DNA of 64,000 nt from Lysinibacillus sp. SGAir0095 (GTDB lineage Bacteria; Bacillota; Bacilli; Bacillales_A; Planococcaceae), in assembly GCF_005491425.1 (NCBI RefSeq), contig NZ_CP028083.1:3286001-3350000 (forward strand). The letters run 5' to 3'. The translations under genes and the position numbers were made by a program. The notes beneath the pieces are model-generated. The model made no database searches and was not told the origin of the DNA. It worked only from the letters and a program-made list of their open reading frames with translations. Numbering within the stretch: position 1 is the first letter of the stretch; the number at the start of each line of letters is the position of its first letter. Below, piece after piece: positions 25,873 to 35,550 of this stretch.

Positions 25873-27291
25873 TCAAGCATATTGGTATTCAAACATTTCT
25901 TTTAATAAATCAACAGCAATACTTTTTCCCTGTGCAACACAGTCAGGTACACTAATCCCATCATAGGAACTACCAACCAGCTTAACATTGGGCAATTCTG
26001 CAAATAAATGCTGTTTCATTACTTCCATACGTTCATCATGACCAACAGTGTATTGAGGCATTGATTCATTCCACCGTGAAACGACTGTAAAGATAGGTGC
26101 ATCTTCCAAACCAATTAATTTTTCTAAATCTTTCAATACCGTTTTCTCTATATCGCTATCGGAAAGTTCAACTATGGCTTCATCTCCGACACGCCCGATG
26201 TATACACGCAATAAATCATACCCAACTGGCGCAACATCATTCCATTTATGATTACACCAAGTACACGTTGTAATGGCAATGTCACTATTTCTCGAAACAA
26301 AAAAGTTCATGGCGTCCTTATACTTCTTTGATTCTCCTTGTTTAAAAGCCATTGTAACCGTTGCTATCGTGGCATACTGCATTTTTTGAAGCCCATCTAA
26401 TAAACCTGAATGTTCCAGAACCTCTTTTGCTGCATTGAAAGGTGTTGTCAGAATGACTGCGTCACATTTAATAGGTGCAATATTATTCGTATATATTTGA
26501 ACGGACCCATCATTCAGTCGATCGATCGATTGAACCTTTACACCTTTTAATATGGAATTTGGAGATAATTGTGATGCCAGGGATTCAATGAGTGTTTCTA
26601 AACCATTTTGGAATGTTTGATATGTCTCAATATGTTCATTTCTTAATGTTTCCCCTGATTTTTTTAAACCAAGGATTAAACTCCGATGCTGTTTCTCAAG
26701 TTGATAAAATTGAGGAAACATTGCCTTAATGCTTAAATGGTCAATGTCCCCCGCAAACGTCCCTGCAAGTAACGGTTCAACTAAATTTTCTACAACCTCT
26801 TTACCAAAACGACGTCTGAAGAAATCTCCAATTGGCTCATCTTCATCCTCTTTTGTCTTCGGTAACAGTAAATCTCCTGCAGCACGAAGCTTACCACTTA
26901 AAGAAAATAGACCGGAAGTAATGAAGGAAGAGACATCAAGAGCCCCACCGAACGTTAACAAATTCGGGATAGGGTGCAAATTACTACCTACCGCTACAAA
27001 GGTGCGCCCATCATTATTCGGAATCATCTGCTGTTCAATCCCTAAATCCATAGCCAAATCCCGTACACTATTTTTATAGTCTAAAAAAGATTCGGGACCT
27101 CGTTCAATGATAAATCCATCTTTTTTTAAAGTCTGGATTTTCCCTCCTAAACGCAAAGATGCTTCGATTAAGACAACATCTACTGGCAAATTGTTCAGTT
27201 CTGCCTTCTTTTGTAAATAGTATGCTGCTGTCAATCCAGTGATTCCACCACCTACTACAGCAACTTTTCGTCTCTCCCCGGTCACCCTCAT
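25873..27291 (-). CDS. hemY: Coproporphyrinogen/protoporphyrinogen oxidase HemY (CgoX)
   Basis: Flavoprotein oxidising coproporphyrinogen III to coproporphyrin III in the Gram-positive (coproporphyrin-dependent) haem route. The 472-residue protein starts with the FAD-binding Rossmann motif VVGGGITGLTAAYYL and ends with the second FAD segment LVGSSYDGISVPDCVAQGKSIA. I chose the ATG at 27291, six bases after AGGA; a TTG six codons upstream lies 1-2 bases after hemH. It is the last gene of hemE-hemH-hemY. Older annotation would call it protoporphyrinogen oxidase. Confidence 0.93.
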   Translation of the reverse strand: MRVTGERRKVAVVGGGITGLTAAYYLQKKAELNNLPVDVVLIEASLRLGGKIQTLKKDGFIIERGPESFLDYKNSVRDLAMDLGIEQQMIPNNDGRTFVAVGSNLHPIPNLLTFGGALDVSSFITSGLFSLSGKLRAAGDLLLPKTKEDEDEPIGDFFRRRFGKEVVENLVEPLLAGTFAGDIDHLSIKAMFPQFYQLEKQHRSLILGLKKSGETLRNEHIETYQTFQNGLETLIESLASQLSPNSILKGVKVQSIDRLNDGSVQIYTNNIAPIKCDAVILTTPFNAAKEVLEHSGLLDGLQKMQYATIATVTMAFKQGESKKYKDAMNFFVSRNSDIAITTCTWCNHKWNDVAPVGYDLLRVYIGRVGDEAIVELSDSDIEKTVLKDLEKLIGLEDAPIFTVVSRWNESMPQYTVGHDERMEVMKQHLFAELPNVKLVGSSYDGISVPDCVAQGKSIAVDLLKEMFEYQYA

Positions 27292-27310
27292 CACACTTCC
27301 TACATTCAAT

Positions 27311-28243
27311 TTACTTCGCTAATTTATTATAAATGGCGTCTATCATTGCATCTATGAATAGAGGATGAGTATTTGGCATTGGCGGACGACGATAATTCGC
27401 TCCAAGCTCATCACATACCACTTTACATTCATAGTCATTATCGTATAGAACCTCTAAATGCTCTGTAACAAATCCAACTGGTACATATACAAATGAACGG
27501 AATCCTTTTTCCTCATAAAGCTCACGTGTTAAATCTTGAACATCTGGCCCCAACCATGGCTCTGGAGTTTGACCAGCTGATTGCCAACCAACTTCCACAT
27601 TTTTAACACCTGTTGCTTCCTGAATCAAACGAGCTGTTTCGATTAGTTGTTCTTCATATGGATCACCAGCTTCTTTAATCTTCTCTGGTAAAGAGTGGTT
27701 AGAAACGATAAGGCAAGCTTTTTCACGTTCTTCATCAGACATATCAGCAAATGCATCATTGACTGTTTGCTTCCAATACTCAATGAACTTTGGCTCGTAA
27801 TACCAAGATTCTACTGATGTTAACTGCAGATTGCTTCCTAATTTTTCAATCGTTTCTTGTGCACGACCATTGTAAGATTTGATTGAGAAAGTTGAAAAGT
27901 GTGGTGCTAATACGATCGATACTGCTTCTTCGATTCCATCGTTTATCATCGCTTCAACTGCATCTTCAATAAAAGGATCAATATGCTTTAAACCGATATA
28001 TAGTTTGTATTCCACTTCATCTTGCACTTCGTTTAAACGAGCTTCCAGGCTTTGAGCTTGTTTTTTTGTCATTTCAGCAAGGGGTGAAATTCCGCCGATT
28101 GCTTTATAGCGGCTTTTTAAATCCTCTAAGTGCTCTTGTGAAGGTTTGCGGCCGTGACGAATATGTGTGTAATATCTTTCTATATCCTCTTCTTTGTATG
28201 GAGTTCCATAAGCCATTACTAATAATCCACGTACTGGTTTCAA
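27311..28243 (-). CDS. hemH: Ferrochelatase HemH (coproporphyrin ferrochelatase CpfC)
   Basis: Inserts Fe(II) into coproporphyrin III (in this type of organism). The protein of about 310 residues shows [24 protein letters not shown] at the N-terminus, the conserved histidine in [18 protein letters not shown], and the C-terminal [16 protein letters not shown] with the glutamate of the metal site. I prefer the TTG start at 28243, seven bases after GAGGTG; a GTG three codons earlier overlaps that ribosome site. It is 100 bp after hemE and directly before hemY. Confidence 0.94.
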   Translation of the reverse strand: MKPVRGLLVMAYGTPYKEEDIERYYTHIRHGRKPSQEHLEDLKSRYKAIGGISPLAEMTKKQAQSLEARLNEVQDEVEYKLYIGLKHIDPFIEDAVEAMINDGIEEAVSIVLAPHFSTFSIKSYNGRAQETIEKLGSNLQLTSVESWYYEPKFIEYWKQTVNDAFADMSDEEREKACLIVSNHSLPEKIKEAGDPYEEQLIETARLIQEATGVKNVEVGWQSAGQTPEPWLGPDVQDLTRELYEEKGFRSFVYVPVGFVTEHLEVLYDNDYECKVVCDELGANYRRPPMPNTHPLFIDAMIDAIYNKLAK

Positions 28244-28343
28244 TTTTTTCACCTCTATAGTATGATTCGTTACTAGAAATAATTAACAACGTTTTCTTTA
28301 TGCAAAATTATAATAATATAGTTTCATCATATCATATTTAGCC

Positions 28344-29393
28344 TTAGCCTAACTGGTTTACGCGTTCACGGCTATATTCATGAATCAATGTTGTAAGGCG
28401 TTTTAACACATCCGGATTTACTTCCGGGAATACGCCATGACCTAGATTAAAGATGTGGCCAGGAATTTCAAGTCCTTGATCGATAATATCTTTAGTACGC
28501 TGTTCAATAACAGACCAATCTGCAAGCAACAACGAAGGATCAAGGTTACCTTGTACAGGCTTCATAACTCCTAACTCGCGTGCTTTACGAATTGGCATAC
28601 GCCAATCTAAGCCAACAACATCGATTGGAAGGTCGTTCCATTCATTGATTAAATGACTTGCACCAACACCAAACTGAATCAACGGCACATTTTCTTTACG
28701 TAGCTCTCCAAAAATACGTGTCATTACAGGTTTAATGAACACTCGGTAATCCTCTACATTTAATGCGCCTACCCAAGAGTCAAAAATTTGAATTGCTTTG
28801 GCTCCAGCTTCAATTTGTGCAGTGATATCTGCGATAATCATGTCAGCTAGCTTGTCCATTAAAGCAAACCACGCTTTTGGTTCTGATACCATGAATGATT
28901 TTGTCTTATTGTAGTTACGAGATGGGCCGCCTTCAATCATATAGCTTGCTAGTGTGAATGGTGCGCCTGCAAAGCCGATCAATGGAACATTTAATTGCTC
29001 TTGCGTTAACAATTTAATTGTTTCCAAAACAAATGGTGTATGTTCTTTCGCATTAAATTCGCCAAGTTTTTCAACATCGGCTACTGTACGAATTGGGTTC
29101 GAAATAACAGGACCTACACCTGCTTTTATTTTCACGTCAACACCGATACCCGGTAGTGGTGTTACAATGTCTTTATAAAGAATTGCTGCATCCACATCAT
29201 AGTTTTCTACAGGTAATCTTGTTACATAAGCACATAATTCTGGCTGATGCGTAATTTCTTCAAGTGAATACTTTTCTTTGATTGCACGGTATTCTGGTTG
29301 AGAACGTCCTGCTTGACGCATATACCACACAGGAGTGTATTCTGTACGTTCGCCTTTAGCTGCGCGCAATAATGTATCGTTAAATGCTTTCAT
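28344..29393 (-). CDS. hemE: Uroporphyrinogen decarboxylase HemE
   Basis: Decarboxylates uroporphyrinogen III to coproporphyrinogen III. The 349-residue TIM-barrel protein has the signature [16 protein letters not shown] at 21-36 with the two substrate-binding arginines, and the second signature around [17 protein letters not shown]. First gene of the haem operon; ATG behind GAAGGGGAAGG. The divergent neighbour is the haem monooxygenase hmoB, so synthesis and degradation share one intergenic region. Confidence 0.97.
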   Translation of the reverse strand: MKAFNDTLLRAAKGERTEYTPVWYMRQAGRSQPEYRAIKEKYSLEEITHQPELCAYVTRLPVENYDVDAAILYKDIVTPLPGIGVDVKIKAGVGPVISNPIRTVADVEKLGEFNAKEHTPFVLETIKLLTQEQLNVPLIGFAGAPFTLASYMIEGGPSRNYNKTKSFMVSEPKAWFALMDKLADMIIADITAQIEAGAKAIQIFDSWVGALNVEDYRVFIKPVMTRIFGELRKENVPLIQFGVGASHLINEWNDLPIDVVGLDWRMPIRKARELGVMKPVQGNLDPSLLLADWSVIEQRTKDIIDQGLEIPGHIFNLGHGVFPEVNPDVLKRLTTLIHEYSRERVNQLG

Positions 29394-29805
29394 TTTAGTA
29401 CCTTCCCCTTCAAAAATAAATTCAATTACGCTCTAGCATCTAATTAGGGTATTTTCTGTTTGGGTATTCTTTTTACAATAAATACCTTTTCGTTACTAAA
29501 GCGAAACTTTTTTCAGCAAGATAGTATTTTCTTTAAATAGCTATATTGACTGAACAATAATTGTAAATGTGTCATTGATATCCGTTTTCCAATATATACT
29601 TTTAGCAAGATAATGTATAGTTTTATCGACCAAATGTCATAAAATTGTACAATCCATTATGGTTTTTCTATCATAAGTTTTGACAAAAAAATCTTATTTT
29701 GTTCTTATTAATAAAAAGACACCGTAGAATTTTAAAAAAGGTTTAGTAATAGCTCTTTTATGGTATACCATTTATACATTCTCAATTTAAGAGGAGTCTG
29801 ATTTT
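29394..29805. other. Divergent hemE/hmoB promoter region
   Basis: A 412-bp AT-rich region between divergent genes. It should hold both promoters. I see the 12-bp palindrome described at 29760 but no canonical Fur or PerR box, and no further small ORF with a ribosome site. Confidence 0.5.
29760..29771. promoter_or_regulatory. Palindrome upstream of hmoB
   Basis: ATGGTATACCAT is a perfect 12-bp palindrome 35 bp before the hmoB start, overlapping a possible -10 (TATACC) placed 16 bp after TTTAGT. It could be an operator; the regulator is unknown. Confidence 0.4.
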
Positions 29806-30324
29806 ATGTTTATCTACTTAACCTCCGGAACTGCTGATTATATGGAAAAGCTTAGAAAAAAATATGTGCCTAAAGAACAAATGATTGTGCTGCATGGCTC
29901 TGGGAATTCTGTTCTGCTTCATGAAACAGAAGGAAAATCTCTGTTTGCGACACCGCGCAAATATGAGGTAATCGACAGCGTTAACGCTATCGAACAAACA
30001 GGCTATTTCGTTTTTAATAATATCCCCGTTTCTGATGATGGACGGCCGGTATTTGAAAAACGATTTTTAAGTCGATCCGGTGCAATTGAAAATGAACCTG
30101 GTTTTATTGCCTATCGGTTATTACGTCCTATTGCTTCTGATACGTATATCGTCCTTACTCAATGGACTGGTCCAAATTCCTTTGAAGCATGGAAAAATTC
30201 AAGAGCCTTTAAAGAAGCACATAGCAAACCAGACCGTACGACACCAGGTGTACAGCAACAGAATATTTTCAATGCTGCAAGCTATGTAACAACCTATTCA
30301 GGCAAATTAACTGAAGACAAATAA
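29806..30324 (+). CDS. hmoB: Haem-degrading monooxygenase HmoB-like (ABM domain)
   Basis: A 172-residue protein with an N-terminal half of unknown fold and a C-terminal antibiotic-biosynthesis-monooxygenase (IsdG-like) domain from about 65 to 165, including NNIPVSDDGRPVFEKRF, the WTGPNSFEAWKNSRAFKEAH helix (conserved Trp and His typical of haem-binding members) and the final hydrophobic strand. B. subtilis HmoB (YhgC) is encoded next to hemEHY in the same divergent arrangement, which supports the call. The likely job is opening the haem ring to release iron. ATG behind AAGAGGAG. Confidence 0.88.
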   Translation: MFIYLTSGTADYMEKLRKKYVPKEQMIVLHGSGNSVLLHETEGKSLFATPRKYEVIDSVNAIEQTGYFVFNNIPVSDDGRPVFEKRFLSRSGAIENEPGFIAYRLLRPIASDTYIVLTQWTGPNSFEAWKNSRAFKEAHSKPDRTTPGVQQQNIFNAASYVTTYSGKLTEDK

Positions 30325-30326
30325 AT

Positions 30327-30381
30327 AAAAAGAGCTGTCTCGAATAGTCGTTAAAAACGATCTTTCCGAGCCAGCTTTTTA
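30327..30381. terminator. Bidirectional terminator between hmoB and the ocd-like gene
   Basis: AGCTG-CTCG at 30333-30342 pairs with CGAG-CAGCT around 30367-30376, flanked by AAAAA on the left and TTTTT on the right. It serves two convergent genes. The stem has a one-base mismatch and a bulge. Confidence 0.82.
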
Positions 30382-30385
30382 TGTT

Positions 30386-31369
30386 TTATACCTCAAGTGA
30401 TAACCCTTTGCCTTGATTGTTTGATTGCTCATAAACCCCTTTTGCAACAGCAAGGTCATAATAGGAAGCCCCGACAGATTTAAAGAAAGTAATTTCCTCC
30501 GAATTCTCTCTGCCTGGAAGCCTGCCACTTACTAAATCCTGCAATTCCCCATAAACTTGATCGAATGACCAAATTCCTTCATTGCTCGCATCCATTAATT
30601 CTCCTGCTTCCTCCATCGCTCCGTGTAAATCATCCACTACAATTTTGGAAGCTGTGGTAATGGTTGTACGATCTATTTCATGCATATGCGGCAAGTAAGA
30701 ACCAACACCATTTACATGTGTCCCAGGCTTTAAGACCTTCCCATCAAATACAGGTGTTGTAGATTTCGTAGCACAACAAATGATGTCTGCTTTACTTACG
30801 GCTTCATTGACTTCTTCTGCAATACGTATAGAGGCATTCACGCCCATTTCTTTTAATCTTTCAGCAAAAGAAGAGGCACGTTCCTTTGTTCTATTAAACA
30901 GAATAATTTCTTTTATATGACGAACTGCTAAAACACCTAAAGCTTGTTCTAAAGCCATGGCACCCGTACCGATTACAGTTAATACTTCAGCACTTTCCTT
31001 CGATAGATAATCTGTAGCAATAGCCGTCATTGCTCCCGTTCGAAGACGTGTTAAGTAAGAGGCATTCATCATGGAAAGGTGTTCACCATTTTCTGTACTC
31101 GTTAACACGATGATTCCCTGTGTTGTTGGCAAGCCCTTCTCTGGGTTAGCCGGAAAAATTGTCACTACTTTTACTGCCGCTACTTTATTTTCTAAATCTG
31201 CACTCGGCATGTAAATAGAAGTACTATTTACTTCCGGGAATTCTAATACCGTACGATGAGGTGATAGCACTTTTTCTTGTACTTTCGCTATTAATGTTTG
31301 TCGAACATCTTTGATAGCATTTTCGATTGTATAAAAGCTTTTAATCTCTTTTTCATTTAATATAATCAT
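30386..31369 (-). CDS. Ornithine cyclodeaminase / mu-crystallin family protein
   Basis: A 327-residue NAD(P)-dependent enzyme of the ornithine cyclodeaminase/mu-crystallin/alanine dehydrogenase (archaeal type) family. Seen are the Rossmann motif [14 protein letters not shown], the [14 protein letters not shown] segment and [18 protein letters not shown]. Members are ornithine cyclodeaminases, ketimine reductases or N-substituted amino acid dehydrogenases, and sequence alone does not settle which. ATG at 31369 after CGGGGTG. It lies 32 bp after a transporter gene and probably shares its transcript, so its substrate may be what that transporter imports. Confidence 0.85.
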   Translation of the reverse strand: MIILNEKEIKSFYTIENAIKDVRQTLIAKVQEKVLSPHRTVLEFPEVNSTSIYMPSADLENKVAAVKVVTIFPANPEKGLPTTQGIIVLTSTENGEHLSMMNASYLTRLRTGAMTAIATDYLSKESAEVLTVIGTGAMALEQALGVLAVRHIKEIILFNRTKERASSFAERLKEMGVNASIRIAEEVNEAVSKADIICCATKSTTPVFDGKVLKPGTHVNGVGSYLPHMHEIDRTTITTASKIVVDDLHGAMEEAGELMDASNEGIWSFDQVYGELQDLVSGRLPGRENSEEITFFKSVGASYYDLAVAKGVYEQSNNQGKGLSLEV

Positions 31370-31401
31370 TCGTAACACCCCGTTGTCTAAATAATCGTCT
31401 T

Positions 31402-32748
31402 CTACTGGTGTACTACCTGTTCCTCACTATTTACAATTCCATCCTGACTATCTATTTTTCCAGAAGTAAATTCATCCAGCTCTTGATTGCTCTTCTCTTT
31501 TACTGCCATGACGGCAATGAAGGAAATCACAGCAGTTAATATGATATAAAGTGCTACCGGGACATAGGAATTATCAAAACGAACTAGTAATGCTGTAGCA
31601 ACTAGTGGTGCAGTTCCCCCAGCAACAGCAGCACCGATTTGATAGCCTAAAGAAACCCCTGTATAACGAACCTTTGCATCGAAAATTTCGGAGAACATTG
31701 TTCCTAACACAGATGTAATCGGAGCCCAAATAATACCCAATCCAATAATCGTTGCAATTAAAAGTGTGGCAAATGTACGTTGCTCAAGTAACCAGAAATA
31801 AGGGAATGCATAAGCCATCATAGCTACTGTCCCGTACATATAAACTTTCTTACGACCAATTCTATCTGATAAACTTCCCATTACCGGCATTAAAATTGTT
31901 GTAACAATTGTACCAATCATTACAGCTACTAATACTTGTGTGCTTGTAAAGCCCAGATTATTCGTACCATATGACACAATAAAAGTTGCAAAAATATAGA
32001 ATGGTGCTGTTTCTACAACTTTCCCACCGATTGCAATGAAAACTTCCTTCCAATGGTATTTAAAAATATCCACGATTGGTAATTTTGGTATTTCTCCAGA
32101 TTCTTGTACTTTTTTAAATGATGGTGTTTCATCAAGTCCTTTACGAATCCATAATCCAAAAATAACTAGTACACTACTTGCGATAAATGGAATACGCCAT
32201 CCCCATGAAATGAATGCCTCTTGAGAAACAACTGATGTTATAAATGTTAAAGCACCTGACCCTAAAAACATACCGATTGTAACGCCCATTTGTGGGAATG
32301 CTCCGAATAATCCACGCTTATCCTTCGGTGCATATTCAACTGCCAGCAACAATGAGCCTCCCCATTCACCACCAATACCGATTCCTTGAATTAAACGCAA
32401 TGTTATTAATAGAATTGGTGCAGCTACTCCTATTGCCTGATAAGTTGGGAGTAAGCCCATTAAAACAGTTGCCACACCCATAATTGTCAAAGTCATAACC
32501 AAGGTTTTCTTACGGCCTATTCGATCCCCGATATGACTAAAGATTACGCCTCCTAAAGGACGTATAAAGAAGGCTAAAGCTAACGAAGCGTAAGCTAGCA
32601 ATAGTCCAACTGTAGGGTCTTCAGTTACAAAGAAAACCTGATTGAATACTAAAGCTGCCACTGTTCCATAAAGAAAATAATCAAACCACTCAATCGAACT
32701 ACCTACTAAACTAGCTATCCAGACCTTCGTCATTTGACTTCTACTCAT
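31402..32748 (-). CDS. MFS transporter, metabolite:H+ symporter (MHS) type
   Basis: A 448-residue permease with about 12 membrane helices. The MHS subfamily marks are visible: SSIEWFDYFLYGT in helix 1, GDRIGRKKTLVMTL in the 2-3 loop, GIGIGGEWGGSLLLAVEYAP in helix 4-5 and SDRIGRKKVYMYG in the 8-9 loop. Relatives carry proline/betaine, shikimate, citrate or alpha-ketoglutarate; the substrate here is unknown. ATG behind AAAGGAGG. It is cotranscribed with the ornithine-cyclodeaminase-like gene and divergent from an XRE-cupin regulator. Confidence 0.88.
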   Translation of the reverse strand: MSRSQMTKVWIASLVGSSIEWFDYFLYGTVAALVFNQVFFVTEDPTVGLLLAYASLALAFFIRPLGGVIFSHIGDRIGRKKTLVMTLTIMGVATVLMGLLPTYQAIGVAAPILLITLRLIQGIGIGGEWGGSLLLAVEYAPKDKRGLFGAFPQMGVTIGMFLGSGALTFITSVVSQEAFISWGWRIPFIASSVLVIFGLWIRKGLDETPSFKKVQESGEIPKLPIVDIFKYHWKEVFIAIGGKVVETAPFYIFATFIVSYGTNNLGFTSTQVLVAVMIGTIVTTILMPVMGSLSDRIGRKKVYMYGTVAMMAYAFPYFWLLEQRTFATLLIATIIGLGIIWAPITSVLGTMFSEIFDAKVRYTGVSLGYQIGAAVAGGTAPLVATALLVRFDNSYVPVALYIILTAVISFIAVMAVKEKSNQELDEFTSGKIDSQDGIVNSEEQVVHQ

Positions 32749-32778
32749 AAATTTTCCTCCTTTTCATTATTAAAGCAC

Positions 32779-32840
32779 CACTTAAATTTATAAGTAAAAG
32801 ATAATTGCCTTGAAAATAATTTAAGTGACACTTAAATTTA
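32779..32840. promoter_or_regulatory. Candidate operators in the transporter/regulator divergent region
   Basis: TTTAAGTG-A-CACTTAAA (within 32818-32838, 10-bp arms) is a near-perfect palindrome. A second copy of the half site CACTTAAATTTA begins near 32779, about 50 bp away. Both lie between the divergent transporter and XRE-cupin genes, where the regulator's own binding sites are expected. Confidence 0.6.
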
Positions 32841-32951
32841 ATAAATAAATTATTGCATACTTTGGAATTTTCAGTCAACAACTTTATTTCTTTGAGCATC
32901 TTCCTTTTCTAGAGTATAATTTTGGTAGCTTAGTATGAGGACGTGTTGCAC

Positions 32952-33452
32952 ATGAGCATTGGTGAACAACTGCGGAGAATAAGAAAAACAAAGAAGCTGA
33001 CACTAAAAACCCTCTCTGAAAAGACCGGTGTTTCAATTAGTTTTTTATCTCAAGTTGAACGGGATAAATGTAATGTCACGCTCGAATCATTGAGGAAAAT
33101 TAGTGATGCATTAAATGTTAATCCAAGTATATTTTTTTCTGATTCTAATAATGAAGCCTACGATGACAAAATTTTCCCATTCTATTATGAAGATCTTTCT
33201 AACAATATAAATCAAGCTTCCTTTCATCCCATTCTTGTTACATTAAAACCAAAGGAAAACCTGGGAAGTGAATTTTCTCATTACGGTCATGAATTTATCT
33301 ATATCTTAAAAGGTACATTAACGATTTCACTGGAGGGGAAAACCTCTGAACTAAGTGTAAACGATTCCATGATGCTCGACTCTACCCGGAATCATTATTG
33401 GTGGAATAATAGTGATGAAGAGGTTCAGTTTCTGCTAGTTTCTACTATATAA
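32952..33452 (+). CDS. XRE-cupin transcriptional regulator
   Basis: A 166-residue regulator: N-terminal HTH (SIGEQLRRIRKTKKLTLKTLSEKTGVSISFLSQVER) and C-terminal cupin beta-barrel (about 85-166, GSEFSHYGHEFIYILKGTLTISLEG) with the small-ligand or metal pocket (His in YGHEF). Proteins of this design (PuuR-like, MppR-like) control catabolism or transport of amino acids, polyamines or similar metabolites. I chose the ATG at 32952; GAGGAC lies 11 bases upstream, so the TTG two codons earlier remains possible. It is divergent from the transporter operon it probably controls. Confidence 0.88.
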   Translation: MSIGEQLRRIRKTKKLTLKTLSEKTGVSISFLSQVERDKCNVTLESLRKISDALNVNPSIFFSDSNNEAYDDKIFPFYYEDLSNNINQASFHPILVTLKPKENLGSEFSHYGHEFIYILKGTLTISLEGKTSELSVNDSMMLDSTRNHYWWNNSDEEVQFLLVSTI

Positions 33453-33453
33453 A

Positions 33454-33500
33454 AAGAAAGGAGTACCAGAGCTAAATCTTTTGCTCTAGTACTCCTATTT
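33454..33500. terminator. Bidirectional terminator between the XRE-cupin gene and ecsB
   Basis: AGGAGTAC (33459-33466) and AGAGC pair with GCTCT and GTACTCCT (33483-33496), with AAAAAG before and ATTTTAG after. It serves both convergent genes. Confidence 0.85.
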
Positions 33501-34699
33501 TAGTATTCAGTCGAGGGATCCTTTGTCATCTGGAAGGTTATTTCACTTATTACAATAATCATAATGCCGGTTACAAAGAACATTGGTTGTCCCATGGAAC
33601 AAAGCATTACGATGATAGCTTGAACTACCATAAAGAGACGCAATACTTTTCTTACGGCATTTTTTCTTTGTGAACTGTCAACCGGGTAAAGTCGATCCAT
33701 ACGGAAATCACCGGATGATAATAAAGCATATTTTAATTGAATGGTTGTAGCAAACGCCAAGGCAGCAGCAACAACCCATGTAACAATTGGTATATTAACG
33801 AATAGTGCGATTAAGCCAGAAATGGCCGTTAATCGTACCCATAAATAAAAATGATCATCTGTCCGTACAAATGTACGATACACTAAGTAGCTTTGTGTAC
33901 TTTTTTGACTGTAAGGCACAATTGAATAGAGAGAATTCAACCAGCCTCTTCTTCTGATGGAACCATGTAAATGCGGTACATCTGTAAAATAATTAGCAAA
34001 ACGATAAAAGCCCATCATTCGATTTTGTTCAACCTTAACAAAATGCTCATAAGGGATAGGCTGAGTCTTCACTCTTTTCGCTAATGTACGATTATAAACA
34101 AACAACAAAACAATAAAAATAATCACATAAGAATAGCCCTCTGTAAGAGCCGATTGAACAGTTAAGATTGAAAGAATCCCTCTTGTCATTTTATCAATAA
34201 TCAAGCTAGCCCCACGATTTGCATAACGATAATTATACTCAATATGAACATTTAAATATTTTAAAGCAACAATGACCGCCAATGTTAACCAAATCTGTGC
34301 AGAAGTTAGTTCTGTTACAGCCTTCAGTAACGGAATCCCTACTATATAAATAATAGTAACAAGTCCAATCTGTGACCAGAATGTCCATTTGAGCGCCCTA
34401 CTAAAATAGGTAGGCATCTTTGACTCTAATGGTAGTAAGTACACTTGATCGGGTTCTCTAAGTAAAGTAACTGGACGGCTAAGAGCTAAAATAATCCCTG
34501 TTACAATTGCTACAATCCACTCTGCAGGAAAAGTATTAGCTACTACTTTTAACCACTCGCTATACTGGTAACCCACAGCACCAACCACGAACACCAGCAC
34601 CAAAGCCAAATGCCCTGTGAATACAAAGCGCATATATTTTTGCACTTCAGTCATATAGTGATTAAATCGTTTAGACCATACCTCCTGCAAATTATTCAT
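33500..34699 (-). CDS. ecsB: ABC transporter permease EcsB
   Basis: A 399-residue membrane protein with roughly eight to ten helices that pairs with EcsA. The EcsAB transporter affects secretion, competence and intramembrane proteolysis by RasP in Bacillus; the transported compound is unsettled. The protein starts MNNLQEVWSKRFNHYMTEVQKYMRFVFTGH, like EcsB. The gene overlaps ecsA by eight bases. A third gene, ecsC, which follows in B. subtilis, is absent: a terminator and the XRE-cupin gene come next. Confidence 0.92.
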   Translation of the reverse strand: MNNLQEVWSKRFNHYMTEVQKYMRFVFTGHLALVLVFVVGAVGYQYSEWLKVVANTFPAEWIVAIVTGIILALSRPVTLLREPDQVYLLPLESKMPTYFSRALKWTFWSQIGLVTIIYIVGIPLLKAVTELTSAQIWLTLAVIVALKYLNVHIEYNYRYANRGASLIIDKMTRGILSILTVQSALTEGYSYVIIFIVLLFVYNRTLAKRVKTQPIPYEHFVKVEQNRMMGFYRFANYFTDVPHLHGSIRRRGWLNSLYSIVPYSQKSTQSYLVYRTFVRTDDHFYLWVRLTAISGLIALFVNIPIVTWVVAAALAFATTIQLKYALLSSGDFRMDRLYPVDSSQRKNAVRKVLRLFMVVQAIIVMLCSMGQPMFFVTGIMIIVISEITFQMTKDPSTEY

Positions 34700-35432
34700 T
34701 GTCTTGCTCCTTTGTCATGGCGATGTAGAGGTCATCCAAAGTAGCATTCGGCATTTGAAAGGCACGTCGAAGATCATTCATTGTCCCCTGAGCCCGTACT
34801 CTTCCTTCGTGCAGCAAAATAATCCGGTCACAATGTTTTTCCGCCGTTGATAGGATATGAGTAGACATAAGGATAGAGGCCCCCTCCCTTTTCTTCTCAT
34901 CCATTTGGTCAAGCAATGATTGAATCCCTAATGGATCCAAACCGACAAAAGGTTCATCAATAATATATAATTGTGGATTTACTAAAAAGGCACACATAAT
35001 CATTACCTTTTGACGCATGCCTTTAGAGAAATGAGAAGGAAACCAATTTAAACGCTTTTCCATGCGGAATTCCTTAAGTAGTCTTTGTGAGCGTTCTTCC
35101 AATGTATGTTGATCAATACCATAAGCCATTGCCGTTAATTCCAGGTGTTCTTTTAATGTAAGTTCGTCATATAAAACGGGTGTCTCTGGAATATAGGAAA
35201 ATGAAGATCGATATTTATCAAGATTTTCATTTAAAGTCACACCATTTAAACGAATTTCCCCTTTTTGAGGCAGCAGTGTCCCGATAATGTGTTTAATCGT
35301 CGTACTTTTCCCAGCACCATTCAATCCGATTAACCCCACCAGTTCTCCTTCACCGATTGTAAAAGATAATTCTTTAATTACTGGTTTTCTTGTATACCCG
35401 CCTGTAATGTCTGTTAGTTGTAACACTGTCAT
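34692..35432 (-). CDS. ecsA: ABC transporter ATP-binding protein EcsA
   Basis: The 246-residue ATPase of the Ecs transporter. Walker A is GLNGAGKST near residue 38, the signature appears as FSKGMRQKVM, Walker B as LYIIDEPFVGLDPLG and the H-loop as STHIL. ATG behind GGAGTGAC. It overlaps ecsB and diverges from hit, exactly as in B. subtilis (ecsAB next to hit), which supports the name over other ABC ATPases. Confidence 0.94.
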   Translation of the reverse strand: MTVLQLTDITGGYTRKPVIKELSFTIGEGELVGLIGLNGAGKSTTIKHIIGTLLPQKGEIRLNGVTLNENLDKYRSSFSYIPETPVLYDELTLKEHLELTAMAYGIDQHTLEERSQRLLKEFRMEKRLNWFPSHFSKGMRQKVMIMCAFLVNPQLYIIDEPFVGLDPLGIQSLLDQMDEKKREGASILMSTHILSTAEKHCDRIILLHEGRVRAQGTMNDLRRAFQMPNATLDDLYIAMTKEQDNE

Positions 35433-35550
35433 AATTTTTTGTCACTCCTATTCTTTTTCCAGTTTACCAAAAAATGCGAATAGAATCAGTTCTCATATGT
35501 TAAAATGACTATAAAATGTTTTTCAATTCATTTTTGAAAGGATGATAATA

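Noticed and set aside
29394-29805. A Fur box in the hemE/hmoB region
   Set aside because: I could not find the GATAATGATWATCATTATC-type repeat; only a different 12-bp palindrome is present.
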